Shown here piece after piece: positions 1-9,673 of a stretch of DNA of 64,000 nucleotides. A program made the translations under genes and the position numbers. Under the pieces are notes generated by a model, which did not search any database, was not told the DNA's origin, and worked only from the letters and a program-made list of their open reading frames with translations. The stretch's first letter is position 1. Each line of letters begins with the position of its first letter. Source of the stretch: JAGOEY01 sp017997515. GTDB taxonomy: Bacteria; Pseudomonadota; Gammaproteobacteria; Burkholderiales; Burkholderiaceae_C. The stretch covers positions 3,038,001 to 3,102,000 of the forward strand of contig CP111109.1 of assembly GCA_026314275.1 (NCBI GenBank). The letters are read 5' to 3'.

Positions 1-1097
<1,097 letters not shown>

Positions 1098-1106
1098 GCC
1101 TGGCCT

Positions 1107-1145
1107 AAGCTGCAACCGGATATCCTGCCGGTTGCAGCTTTTTTT
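1107..1145 (+). terminator. Rho-independent terminator of clpB
   Basis: Inverted repeat AAGCTGCAACCGG / CCGGTTGCAGCTT (1107-1119 and 1128-1140) followed by a T run to 1145, ten bases after the clpB stop codon. Confidence 0.95.
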
Positions 1146-1171
1146 GAAGCTGTTTTGATGAAAGACCTGTA

Positions 1172-1483
1172 GTGAACGATTTTTTCGCGGGGATTGCCCG
1201 CTTCTTCCTGCGTGTGGTGTTCCTGTTCATGGGGCTGGTGTTTGCGACCACGCTGCTGTTCGCCGTGCTGGTGCTGGCCTGCATCTGGGCCCTGCGTGCA
1301 GGGTGGGCGCGGCTGACGGGCCGCCCCGTCACGCCGTGGGTGATGCGTTTTCACCCGCAGGATGGCTGGAACCGCTTCAACCGCGCGCCCGGCCCCTGGC
1401 CAGGCCCCCAAAGCGGTGAGCCCGCTCCGCGCAGGGATTTGACCGATGTGACCGACGTGGAGGTCAAGGAGCCGCGCTCCTGA
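1172..1483 (+). CDS. Small inner-membrane protein of unknown function
   Basis: A 103-residue protein starting with GTG at 1172, just after the clpB terminator. Residues about 8-45 form one or two hydrophobic helices (VVFLFMGLVFATTLLFAVLV is the core), followed by a basic then acidic hydrophilic tail with the motif HPQDGWNRFNR. I do not recognise a characterised family. The tail is probably cytosolic by the positive-inside rule. Codon use matches the neighbours, so it is probably real, and it would need its own promoter. Confidence 0.7.
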   Translation: MNDFFAGIARFFLRVVFLFMGLVFATTLLFAVLVLACIWALRAGWARLTGRPVTPWVMRFHPQDGWNRFNRAPGPWPGPQSGEPAPRRDLTDVTDVEVKEPRS

Positions 1484-1579
1484 ACCGTGTGGTTTGTGTA
1501 GTTTTTGCGGGTTAGTCACTACACTCCAAAACGTCTCCCCCATGCGCACGACCGGTGTGGCGCGGCTACCATCGCCGCC

Positions 1580-3013
1580 ATGACTACACCCGACCTGCGC
1601 TCCCTGTTCCATGCCCAGTACCAGGCCAGCCGTGCGGCCCTGGACGTGCCTTTGGCCGTGCGCCGTGACCGGCTCCAACGTATCGGCACCCTGCTTGACG
1701 ACCATGGCCCGGCGCTGGCCGACGCGGTGCAGGCCGACTTTGGCATCCGCTCCGCCAAGCTGACCGAGGTGGCCGACATCTTTGTGCTGCGCACCATGTT
1801 GTCGCACACGCTGGGCCATCTGGCGCGCTGGATGAAGCCGCAAAAGGTGCACACCCCCATTTACCTGCAGCCTTCGCGGGGTGAGATCCAGCGCCAGCCG
1901 CTGGGTGTGGTGGGTGTGATCTCGCCGTGGAACTACCCGGTGCAGCTGGCGCTGGGGCCGGTCATCACCGCGCTGGCGGCGGGCAACCGCGTGATGCTGA
2001 AGCCCAGCGAGCTGACGCCCCAGACATCGGCCCTGATGGCCGAGCTGGTGGCCCGCCTGTTTGCGCCCGATGAGTTGTGTGTGGTGACGGGCGACGCCGC
2101 CATGGCCAGCGATTTTGCGGCGCTGCCGTTTGACCACCTGCTGTTCACCGGCTCCACCAACGTGGGCCGCAAGGTGGCCCAGGCCGCCGCTGCCAACCTG
2201 ACCCCCACCACGCTGGAGCTGGGCGGCAAGTCGCCTTGTATCGTGGACGCGCAGTGTGACCTGGAAGACGCCGCGTTGAAGATCGCCCACGGCAAGCTGC
2301 TCAATGCCGGGCAGACCTGTATTGCGCCCGACTACGTGCTGCTGCCACGTGGCCAGGAGGCGGCATTTGCGGCCGCCTACACACGTGCCGTGGCACGGCT
2401 GTTTCCGCAGATTGCGGGCAATGCTGATTACGCCGCCATCATCAGCCCGCGCCACTACGCGCGGCTGCAGCAGCTGGTGGCCGATGCCAGCGCACAGGGT
2501 GCGCAGGTGCAATGGATTGAGCCCGGTGCGGCCACTTCCGCATCCACCGACGGATCAACCACCGGCCCGCACCGCCAGCTGCTGCCTGCGCTGGTGTTTG
2601 GCACCACCGACACCATGCCCCTGATGCAGGAAGAAATTTTTGGCCCCATCCTGCCGGTGCTGCCCTACGACCGGCTGGACGATGCCATCGGCTACATCAA
2701 CGCCCGCCCGCGCCCGCTGGCGCTGTACTGGTTTGGCAGCAACACCGGCGCACGCGACCAAGTGTTACACCGTACGGTGAGTGGGGGTGTCACGGTGAAC
2801 GACACACTTATGCACATCGCCCACGAGAACCTGCCTTTTGGCGGTGTGGGCGACAGTGGTTGGGGCGCGTACCACGGTGAAACCGGGTTTCTGCGTTTCA
2901 CCCAGCAAAAGCCGGTGCTGTTCCAGTCGCGCTGGGCAGCGGGTTACCTGTTCTACCCGCCGTATGGCAAACGGCTGGACCAGGTGATGGGGATGCTGCG
3001 GCGCTTTTTGTAG
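1580..3013 (+). CDS. calB: Coniferyl aldehyde dehydrogenase (NAD-dependent aldehyde dehydrogenase)
   Basis: A 477-residue ALDH-superfamily enzyme that oxidises an aromatic or other aldehyde to its acid; the sequence type matches coniferyl aldehyde dehydrogenases, which convert coniferyl aldehyde to ferulate. Visible motifs are the substrate-channel SPWNYP, cofactor site FTGSTNVGRK, the general-base region LELGGKSP and the catalytic cysteine in NAGQTCIAPDY. The ATG at 1580 was preferred over an upstream in-frame GTG at 1505 because the family begins near MTTPDLR. No lignin-catabolic genes are adjacent, so the true substrate is open. Confidence 0.9.
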   Translation: MTTPDLRSLFHAQYQASRAALDVPLAVRRDRLQRIGTLLDDHGPALADAVQADFGIRSAKLTEVADIFVLRTMLSHTLGHLARWMKPQKVHTPIYLQPSRGEIQRQPLGVVGVISPWNYPVQLALGPVITALAAGNRVMLKPSELTPQTSALMAELVARLFAPDELCVVTGDAAMASDFAALPFDHLLFTGSTNVGRKVAQAAAANLTPTTLELGGKSPCIVDAQCDLEDAALKIAHGKLLNAGQTCIAPDYVLLPRGQEAAFAAAYTRAVARLFPQIAGNADYAAIISPRHYARLQQLVADASAQGAQVQWIEPGAATSASTDGSTTGPHRQLLPALVFGTTDTMPLMQEEIFGPILPVLPYDRLDDAIGYINARPRPLALYWFGSNTGARDQVLHRTVSGGVTVNDTLMHIAHENLPFGGVGDSGWGAYHGETGFLRFTQQKPVLFQSRWAAGYLFYPPYGKRLDQVMGMLRRFL

Positions 3014-3044
3014 GGTGTGAAGTCGCCGCCACTACTTTAGTGGT

Positions 3045-3101
3045 TGCTATAAATTGAGTAGCTGCTAGCGCAGGTGGAGTGTGCGCTACAGGCCAATTTG
3101 G
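3045..3101 (+). repeat. Dispersed intergenic repeat, copy A
   Basis: Segment with the core GAGTAGCTGCTAGCGC, an opposed GCGCTACAGGCC and an AT-rich rim, lying between two converging genes. Related copies occur at about 30.7, 44.1, 53.0, 58.7 and 62.2 kb. The paired GCGCTA-type arms suggest a stem-loop. Confidence 0.55.
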
Positions 3102-3104
3102 CTC

Positions 3105-4244
3105 TTATTTTGATGCTGGGAACAGCGCCGCCCGCCCAGACCCCGAAGTGAACACACAACGCACGTCGTGCCTGCAACCTTCTGCAGGGGGCATCAGACG
3201 GTGCGCGCCGCCCGCCAGCCGGGCTTTGTCATACGCGGCATACGCCAGCCCGCGCTGCAGGCGGTAGGGGCCTTGCAGTTGTGCGGGGCATGTGGTGTCC
3301 AGCACGCTGTAGGCCGTCCCTTTGCCACTGCCCGTGTCCTGCGCGCCCAGCAGGTAGGTGACGTCGGCCGCCACATAGGCGGCACGTGCCTCGGTGGCGC
3401 TCCGCCCATGGGTGGCAGGCCAGTGGCCGGTGCCATATTTCCATTGGTCGTAGCCGGGGCAGGTGCCGCTGTCGGCTGCGGCGGGTTTGGACAGGGTGAA
3501 CTCGCAGGTTTCCGTGGTGCATGTTGACCAATCGGCAGCGTGCCCGTCACGTGTGGGCAAGGGCCGCTCGGGGTCAAAGTACAACCACGAACTGGGGCTG
3601 CCCACCACGTAGCGCCTGTGCACGGGCCGCACGCTTGCGGTTGCCAACCCGACATAACGCTGAACCAGCTGGCCGCCCGCCGAGAAACCCGCGATGGTTA
3701 CCGTCTTGACGGATGCGAACTGCTGCAGCACATGGGCCACCAGCTGGTCGATGGCCATGAAGGCGGTGATCGGGGTAATGCCGGGTGTGTTCTGCGCGGC
3801 AGCACCCTGTTGCCAGGAGCTGCAGGTCCACAGCAGGTCACCGGCCTGCGCGGCGGGCAGACCGGGGCTGTGGCAGCGTGTGGCGCGGGCTGCTGCCACC
3901 TGGAAGACGGGGGCCAGCACCAGCGTGTGGGCCATCTGGCTGGCACCTGCGGCTGCGGTGGTCGCCTGGAACGTGCGCATCACATCGCGCGAATGGCCGT
4001 GGACCGCAATCACTGCGGTGGTGATGGCGGGGTTGCCCACGTCGAGCGGCGCAGACGCGACCACATGCAGCAGACCCGATGCACCAGGGGTTTGCAGCAG
4101 CAACGCCTGGTAGGGCGCAGCTATCTCTGAGGTCACTGAGGTCTCTGACGCATGGGCTGTTGGCACGAGCGCCAGCCATACACACAGCAGCGGTATGGAC
4201 AGACGCAGGCAGGCGGCGCGTACCCAAGGCTTGCCAGTCGTCAT
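3105..4244 (-). CDS. Exported alpha/beta-hydrolase
   Basis: A 379-residue protein with an N-terminal signal peptide (hydrophobic core LSIPLLCVWLALVPTAHA), so probably periplasmic or secreted. The nucleophile elbow is GFSAGGQ, and a region with VIAVHGHSRD before it looks like the oxyanion-side strand. Several Cys pairs (CTTETC, TCPGYD) suggest disulfides. The substrate cannot be named. The start at 4244 was chosen because it precedes the signal peptide and overlaps the stop of the upstream AraC-type regulator as ATGA, which implies translational coupling; the longer in-frame extension is out of character. Confidence 0.75.
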   Translation of the reverse strand: MTTGKPWVRAACLRLSIPLLCVWLALVPTAHASETSVTSEIAAPYQALLLQTPGASGLLHVVASAPLDVGNPAITTAVIAVHGHSRDVMRTFQATTAAAGASQMAHTLVLAPVFQVAAARATRCHSPGLPAAQAGDLLWTCSSWQQGAAAQNTPGITPITAFMAIDQLVAHVLQQFASVKTVTIAGFSAGGQLVQRYVGLATASVRPVHRRYVVGSPSSWLYFDPERPLPTRDGHAADWSTCTTETCEFTLSKPAAADSGTCPGYDQWKYGTGHWPATHGRSATEARAAYVAADVTYLLGAQDTGSGKGTAYSVLDTTCPAQLQGPYRLQRGLAYAAYDKARLAGGAHRLMPPAEGCRHDVRCVFTSGSGRAALFPASK

Positions 4245-5068
4245 GGTTTTGTGTGCCCCTGGAAGTAACGCGGTGGCTGCCCCATGGCCGTCTTGAACAT
4301 GGCCGAAAACGCGCTGTCGCTGGTGTAGCCGCTGGCCGCTGCCACATCGCTGATGGGTGTGCCCCGGCTGATGAGGGGCAGCGCATGCGCCAGCGCCACC
4401 TGCTGGCGCCACTGCTGGTAACCCAGGCCCAGCTCCTCGCGGAACAGGCGCGCCATGGTGCGTTCACTCGCTCCCACGCTGGCGGCCTGGGTGGCGAGTG
4501 TGGTGCGGGCCGATGGCTCCCGCAACACTGCCTCACACAGCGCACGCAGGCGTTTGTCGCCGCTGTCGGCGTGGGGCAGGGGCACGCCCAGTGCATGGGT
4601 GTCGGCGTGGGTGATTTCGTCCAGCACCAGGGCGGTCAGCATCTGTTCGCGGGGGCTGCCGGGTTGGCCGTCGGGGGCGTCCAGCGCCTGGATCAGCTCA
4701 CGCACCAGCGCGGATATAACGATGACACGGCAGCCGTCCCAGCCGGTGGGTGTGGCGCTGGCGTCCATGTACAGCGTGCGGAACTCGGCGGCCTCCAGCA
4801 CGGTAATGGAATGCCGCGCACCCGGCGCAATCCAGACGCCGCGCGAGGGCGGCACGATGTAGGTGGTGACCTCGCCGGGGGTGGCCACCGTGACCTGCAC
4901 GATGCCAACGGAGCAGTACGCCAGCTGCGCCCAGGCATGGCGGTGGGGCTGGAAGTGGGTGTCTACCGGCATCGACCGCGCCCGCACCCGCACCGGCCGC
5001 TGCGGCGTGGGGGTGAAGGGGTCGGTGTCCCCCAGCGGGGTGAACTGCAGGGGGCTGGCGCGGGTCAT
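4241..5068 (-). CDS. AraC-family transcriptional regulator
   Basis: A 275-residue regulator with an N-terminal cupin-type sensor domain (PHRHAWAQLAY, IVPPSRGVWIAPG) and two C-terminal helix-turn-helix units (about residues 170-270; signature GYTSDSAFSAMFKTAMGQPPRYF). It ends in TGA overlapping the ATG of the exported hydrolase and faces the MFS transporter gene across 86 bases, so it probably controls both. The arrangement resembles NimR/YdeO-type regulators with a divergent transporter. The effector is unknown. Confidence 0.9.
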   Translation of the reverse strand: MTRASPLQFTPLGDTDPFTPTPQRPVRVRARSMPVDTHFQPHRHAWAQLAYCSVGIVQVTVATPGEVTTYIVPPSRGVWIAPGARHSITVLEAAEFRTLYMDASATPTGWDGCRVIVISALVRELIQALDAPDGQPGSPREQMLTALVLDEITHADTHALGVPLPHADSGDKRLRALCEAVLREPSARTTLATQAASVGASERTMARLFREELGLGYQQWRQQVALAHALPLISRGTPISDVAAASGYTSDSAFSAMFKTAMGQPPRYFQGHTKP

Positions 5069-5154
5069 GGTGGTGGGTGTTTTGTCTGAAATTCACGAAA
5101 TTATGTCTTTTTGTCGTATTCCGGCAAATGCGGCCCGGTACTACGATCCCTGCC

Positions 5155-6402
5155 ATGACTTCTTCAAGCACTACCACACGGCCCCTGCCTGCCCCTTTTC
5201 GCCAGGACGCGGGTGTTATCGGGCTGGTCGGTCTGGCCCACATGGTCAGCCATTTCAGCCAGTTGCTGCTGGCACCGCTGTTCCCGTGGCTCAAGGACGT
5301 GTTCCAGGTCAGCTACGCCGAGCTGGGCTTTCTGATGACCATCTTTTTTGTGGTTTCCTGCGCCGTGCAGGCGTCGTCGGGTTTTGTGGTGGACCGCTTC
5401 GGGCCGCGCCCCATCTTGTTTGCCGGGCTGGCCCTGCTGGGCACGGCGGCCATGGGGTTTGCCGCCAGCACCAGCTACGGCATGCTGGCTTTCTTCTCGG
5501 TGGTGGCAGGTATCGGCAACGGGGTGTTCCACCCGGTGGACTACACGCTGCTGAACCGCAAGGTGAGTGGGCCGCGTCTGGGCCATGCGTACAGCGTGCA
5601 CGGCATCACCGGTAGCCTGGGCTGGGCGCTGGCCCCCGCGATGCTGGTGCCGTTGGCCATGGCGTTTTCGTGGCGCGTGGCGCTGGTGGCAGCAGGCACG
5701 CTGGCGTTTGTGGTGCTGGCGGTGGTGTGGCTGCACCGGGACAAGCTGGATTTGCCGCAGGCACCCTTTGCCCCGGTGCGCAAGGGTGCGGCTGCCGCGC
5801 CTGAGGAAGGCAAGTTCGATTTCCTGCGCATCCCGGCGGTATGGATGTGTTTTGCGTTTTTCTTCTTCTACGCCATGTCGCTGAGTGTGGTGCAGACCTT
5901 TGCACCCGCCGCTGCCGCCCATCTGCACGATGTGCCCGCCGCCTGGGTGGCCATGTGCTTGACGGTGTACATGCTGGCCAGTGCCGGGGGTATGGTGCTG
6001 GGGGGCTTTCTGGCGGCCAACCCGGCGCGCTGTGAGCGCATTGTGGGTGTGGGTTTTGGCATCGCCGCATCCATCGCGCTGGTGATGGGGCTGGCCGATG
6101 TGCCAGGAGCCATGGTGCCGGTGTTGTTTGGGGCGATGGGTTTTTCAGCTGGTATTGCCGGGCCGTCGCGTGACCTGCTGGTGAAACGCTCCACGCCGGA
6201 AAACGCCACCGGCCGGGTCTATGGCGTGGTGTATTCAGGGCTGGACATTGGGCAGGCGATTGCACCGCTGATCTTTGGCCAGCTCATGGACCGTGGCCAG
6301 TTTCAGAGTGTCTGGATCGGGCTGGCGATTGTGCAGGGCGTGTTGATCGCCAGTGCGTTTAATGTGCGCCGCGTGCGTCGCACTGCGCTGGTTGCGGCTT
6401 GA
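5155..6402 (+). CDS. MFS transporter, Fsr-like
   Basis: A 415-residue major facilitator with about 12 hydrophobic helices and the loop 2-3 signature DRFGPRP. The N-terminal region GLAHMVSHFSQLLLAPLFPW resembles fosmidomycin-resistance-type (Fsr) exporters more than sugar permeases. The ATG at 5155 was chosen over an upstream in-frame start at 5077 because it begins the conserved segment and leaves a promoter region toward the divergent AraC gene. It likely moves a small drug-like or aromatic molecule; the substrate is not deducible. Confidence 0.85.
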   Translation: MTSSSTTTRPLPAPFRQDAGVIGLVGLAHMVSHFSQLLLAPLFPWLKDVFQVSYAELGFLMTIFFVVSCAVQASSGFVVDRFGPRPILFAGLALLGTAAMGFAASTSYGMLAFFSVVAGIGNGVFHPVDYTLLNRKVSGPRLGHAYSVHGITGSLGWALAPAMLVPLAMAFSWRVALVAAGTLAFVVLAVVWLHRDKLDLPQAPFAPVRKGAAAAPEEGKFDFLRIPAVWMCFAFFFFYAMSLSVVQTFAPAAAAHLHDVPAAWVAMCLTVYMLASAGGMVLGGFLAANPARCERIVGVGFGIAASIALVMGLADVPGAMVPVLFGAMGFSAGIAGPSRDLLVKRSTPENATGRVYGVVYSGLDIGQAIAPLIFGQLMDRGQFQSVWIGLAIVQGVLIASAFNVRRVRRTALVAA

Positions 6403-6409
6403 GGTGGCT

Positions 6410-7165
6410 ATGGACACTTCCTTGTACCTCACCATTGCACTCGGCGCGGTCGTGGCCGGGTTTGTGCAGGGCCTGTCGGGTTTTGCGTTTGGCCTGGTCG
6501 CCATGTCGTTCTGGGCCTGGACGGTGGACCCGCGGCTGGCTGCGGTGCTGGCGACGGCGGGTGCGTTGACTGGGCAACTGATTGCGGCGTTCACCGTGCG
6601 CCGAGGGTTCAACAAAGCGCTTTTGTTGCCATTTCTGGTGGGCGGTTTGGCAGGTGTGCCCCTGGGCGTGTGGCTGCTGCCCATGGTGAATATCGTCATT
6701 TTCAAGACCGGGCTGGGCTTGCTGCTGGTGTTGTGGTGCCCCGCTATGTTGTTCTCTCGCAATTTGCCCAAGGTCACAGCCGGGGGGCGCTGGGCCGATG
6801 CCTTTGCTGGGTGGATGGGCGGGGTGATGGGAGGGATTGGCGGGTTCGCGGGGGCCGTTCCCACGCTGTGGTGCACGCTGCGCGGGATGGAAAAAGACGT
6901 GCAGCGGGCGGTGGTGCAAAACTTCAACCTGACCATGCTGTCGGTGGCCTTTGCGCTGCAGCTGGGCACTGGCCTGGTCACCACCGCCATGCTGCCGCTG
7001 ATTGCCATGGTGGCAGTGTGTGTGCTGGTGCCCGTGCTGCTGGGCGCGCGGCTCTACATCGGCATCAGCGAGGCCAATTTCCGCAAAATTGTGCTGGGGC
7101 TGTTGACCGCGTCCGGCGTGGCGTTGCTGGCGTCGTCGCTGCCGGTTTTGCTGCAGCGTGCTTGA
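6410..7165 (+). CDS. TauE/SafE-family sulfite or anion exporter
   Basis: A 251-residue integral membrane protein with about eight helices and the duplicated family pattern (GFVQGLSGFAFGLVAM near the N-terminus and GGIGGFAGAVPTLWC near the middle). TauE/SafE proteins are anion permeases acting on sulfite, sulfoacetate or related organic acids. The ATG at 6410 follows the MFS stop by seven bases, so the two are co-transcribed. The specific anion is unknown. Confidence 0.87.
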   Translation: MDTSLYLTIALGAVVAGFVQGLSGFAFGLVAMSFWAWTVDPRLAAVLATAGALTGQLIAAFTVRRGFNKALLLPFLVGGLAGVPLGVWLLPMVNIVIFKTGLGLLLVLWCPAMLFSRNLPKVTAGGRWADAFAGWMGGVMGGIGGFAGAVPTLWCTLRGMEKDVQRAVVQNFNLTMLSVAFALQLGTGLVTTAMLPLIAMVAVCVLVPVLLGARLYIGISEANFRKIVLGLLTASGVALLASSLPVLLQRA

Positions 7166-7194
7166 TGGCCCAAATTAAAAAAAATAACAACGAC

Positions 7195-8520
7195 TCAAAC
7201 AGGTATATCCGCAAGTTGAAATTCTTTGCTCAAGGGGAACCTGCTCAGGATCAATAGCGCTTGGTTGTTGTCCAGGGTTTTGTACTGCATCAATTCCACG
7301 GCTAACGCGTCCACACTGTCCCATCGTTCCTCAATCAGTCGCTCAGCTTGGCCGGCACCCCAGAATAGCCATGCATGCAGGCGCTGTTGTGCAAGGTTTT
7401 GCATCCACCCGTTGTTGCTCATTCCGGCAATCATGGTGCTCTCAGCCCCGGCTTCAGACGCCGCCGCCAAATTCACCGGGCCGACTACCGGGTCCAAGCC
7501 AAATGCAGTAATAGATCGCCATGCAATGCGGGTGGCACTGGAAAAGTCACTGGCTGCACCTGAGTCGCCTCGATGGCGACCATAGCGCTTATTTTCTGCG
7601 GCGCGCCCGGCCAAGAAAACCACTATTTGCTCACGTGCATACTCCAAACTGTGGTCATACACGCTGCTAAAAACGTCGTTGCGCTGAGGCGCTACATGCC
7701 CACTCGAATCTGCACTCGGTTCTATCGTGATGGTCTTGAAGCTGGTTTCAGGGATGAGCGCATGTAATGCCACAGCATGGCCCGCTTCGTGGTAAGCCAC
7801 CTGCAACAAGCGACTGAACTGGTTTGCTTCGTTGACCGCTACATGCAGCCATAGCCAGGCTTTGGACGGTGCAAACTCGGCAGACTTGCCGGTTGTTGAC
7901 GGCAGCTTCGTACCTGCCGCAAGCGCAATCAGCTTGGAATCGCTGTGCAAAGGGTGAACATCTGCCCGGAACTGCTGAGAGTGCTCCAGCCAAAACAACA
8001 GCTCGTCTGCATGTCCTTGGCATAGATGCTCAAAAGCCACATGCACGGTAAGCGCGTTGGCCGCCAGTGCGCTCACCACTGCTTGGGCGATAACAAGGGG
8101 GCTTGCGTATTCTGCCCCGTGCGATTTCATGGCACCCAGCAACCAGGGGTGCAAGGTTTTCCACTCTTCCCCATCGTCAGGGAATTGCGTTGCACTATTG
8201 CTGCCGGACGCTGTGTTGTGCAGTAAGCCACGAAGCCATTCGGTAAACCCCAAGCCTTTGTCGGCGGAAATGGCTGTTCTCAGGTCGTCCGAGAGCGGCA
8301 TTTTTTGTGCAACCGGCTGTGCAGGCTTGGGCGCTGAGCCGGCAGCAGCTGCGAGCAATACCACTATGTCGAGCCCAAGCGTTAATGTGCCATCCGTCAC
8401 CAGCAGATGTGCTGCCTGCAAAAAATGCGGGCTTGTCAACTGCCCTGCGCCTTGTGCCAGTGCGTAGGCCTTGGCCCAAGGCAAAACAGTCGTGAATTCG
8501 GATTGTTCGGTGATACGCAT
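7195..8520 (-). CDS. Orphan M41 (FtsH-type) zinc metallopeptidase without AAA domain
   Basis: A 441-residue protein. Residues from about 240 to the end align by eye along the whole FtsH peptidase domain: zinc motif HEAGH (about 244-248), ITIEPSADSSGHV, the helix segment LAGRAAE, and GAASDFSSATRIA, whose Asp (about 325) fits the third zinc ligand. The AAA ATPase and the two membrane helices of FtsH are absent. The N-terminal 200 residues instead hold two weakly similar helical segments (AKAYALAQGAGQLTSPHFLQ and a second near 130-160) that recall Clp N-terminal repeats; that is tentative. It is last in a minus-strand set of four genes; an IS element sits just upstream of its start. An in-frame start at 8547 lies inside the IS end and was rejected. 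Confidence 0.85.
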   Translation of the reverse strand: MRITEQSEFTTVLPWAKAYALAQGAGQLTSPHFLQAAHLLVTDGTLTLGLDIVVLLAAAAGSAPKPAQPVAQKMPLSDDLRTAISADKGLGFTEWLRGLLHNTASGSNSATQFPDDGEEWKTLHPWLLGAMKSHGAEYASPLVIAQAVVSALAANALTVHVAFEHLCQGHADELLFWLEHSQQFRADVHPLHSDSKLIALAAGTKLPSTTGKSAEFAPSKAWLWLHVAVNEANQFSRLLQVAYHEAGHAVALHALIPETSFKTITIEPSADSSGHVAPQRNDVFSSVYDHSLEYAREQIVVFLAGRAAENKRYGRHRGDSGAASDFSSATRIAWRSITAFGLDPVVGPVNLAAASEAGAESTMIAGMSNNGWMQNLAQQRLHAWLFWGAGQAERLIEERWDSVDALAVELMQYKTLDNNQALLILSRFPLSKEFQLADIPV

Positions 8521-8534
8521 GTGGTGCTTGTTCG

Positions 8535-9506
8535 TTAATTGTCGCATCCCGGACGATCATAAGGACGCTTATGAAACAGGCTTGGCTGAGAATCGTACCA
8601 GCCCTTCATAGCCTGCATTGGGGTTTTGCTTTGCAAAGCCGACTGGGGTAACTGGTGGTTGTACAGCGCCACATAGCGCAGCAAGGTCTCCTCCAGATCC
8701 AGTGCACTATTGAAGCGGTTGGTCTTTAGCACATCGCTGATTCGGCCATTGAAGCGCTCAACCATGCCGTTGGTCTTGGGCGTTCTCGGTCTGGTCAGGC
8801 GGTGCTCAATGCCCAACTCCTGGCACAGCTGGTCAAACTCGTGATTGCCACTGGGTGCACGCTCACGGCTGGCAAACAGCCGGTCTGTGAACTCCTTGCC
8901 GTTGTCCGTCAATAACTTGACGATCTTGAGCGGGCACGCCTTGTGCAACGCTTTCAAGAAACTGCCCGCACTGGCAGCTGTCTTGTCCTTCTTGATCGCC
9001 ACAAACACCCAGCGCGTGGCCCGGTCAATGGCCACGAACAGGTAGCGCCGCTTGGTCTCATCCTGCATCTGGGGCAGGTATTTGACATCCATGTGCAAGT
9101 AGCCCGGCTCATAGCTCTTGAAGGCCTTGTGAGGCTCCTGGGGTGTTGCAGGCTTGAGGGCATGGAGGTTGCCCACACCATGCCTGCGCAAACACCGGTC
9201 CAGCCCTGAGCGAGAGACATCGGGGCAAAGGAACTCACGGGTCACGGCCAGCAAGTCATCCAGTGGCAGTAACAGGGTGCGTCGCAGATGTACCACGATG
9301 GTTTCTTGTGCAGAAGTCAGTGTGGTTTGCAGACGGTGTGCGGTGTGCGAGCGATCCTGCACCGATTGGCGTGACTTCCATTTGTAGATGGTGGCTTCGC
9401 TTACGCCAAAGCGGCAGGCCAAGGCTTTGGCGCTCTCAGTGCTGGCGGCAATCTCGGCGCGGATGGCAGGGGTCGTTCGGGCTCTCTTGTGCAGGGCGAT
9501 CATCAT
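8535..9506 (-). CDS. IS481-family transposase, copy 1
   Basis: A 323-residue DDE transposase identical over its length to copy 2. It has an N-terminal helix-turn-helix (FGVSEATIYKWKSR, about residues 33-46) and an integrase-like core with D140 (MDVKYLP), D201 (LLTDNGKEF) and E250 (MVERFNGR). The last codons cross the IS border: the TAA stop comes from the flanking target sequence, not from the element. It is intact and looks active. Confidence 0.93.
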   Translation of the reverse strand: MMIALHKRARTTPAIRAEIAASTESAKALACRFGVSEATIYKWKSRQSVQDRSHTAHRLQTTLTSAQETIVVHLRRTLLLPLDDLLAVTREFLCPDVSRSGLDRCLRRHGVGNLHALKPATPQEPHKAFKSYEPGYLHMDVKYLPQMQDETKRRYLFVAIDRATRWVFVAIKKDKTAASAGSFLKALHKACPLKIVKLLTDNGKEFTDRLFASRERAPSGNHEFDQLCQELGIEHRLTRPRTPKTNGMVERFNGRISDVLKTNRFNSALDLEETLLRYVALYNHQLPQSALQSKTPMQAMKGWYDSQPSLFHKRPYDRPGCDN

Positions 9507-9616
9507 GACGGTGTAGCTCCTTCGGCTTGAAGTTGCTCAATCAGCACGCGCATTACATCGCGGGCCATGAACAGGGGGTAGCGCTTGGAGTCTATACAAT
9601 CGTCCGGGATGCGACA
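8540..9616 (-). mobile_element. IS481-family insertion sequence, copy 1 (1077 bp)
   Basis: Ends are perfect 18-bp inverted repeats (TGTCGCATCCCGGACGAT). The insertion, together with an extra 40-bp end copy at 9617-9656, is bracketed by GTTAAT at 8534-8539 and 9657-9662, a 6-bp target duplication. It landed in the short gap between the YbjN-like gene and the M41 peptidase gene, so it may block read-through into the peptidase. Confidence 0.93.
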
Positions 9617-9656
9617 GGTAGCGCTTGGAGTCTATACAATCGTCCGGGATGCGACA
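9617..9656 (-). repeat. Extra tandem copy of the 40-bp IS terminus
   Basis: Exact duplicate of the last 40 bases of IS copy 1 (9577-9616), including its terminal inverted repeat, placed directly beyond the element but inside the target duplication. Confidence 0.95.
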
Positions 9657-9673
9657 GTTAATCTCGGGCTTTT

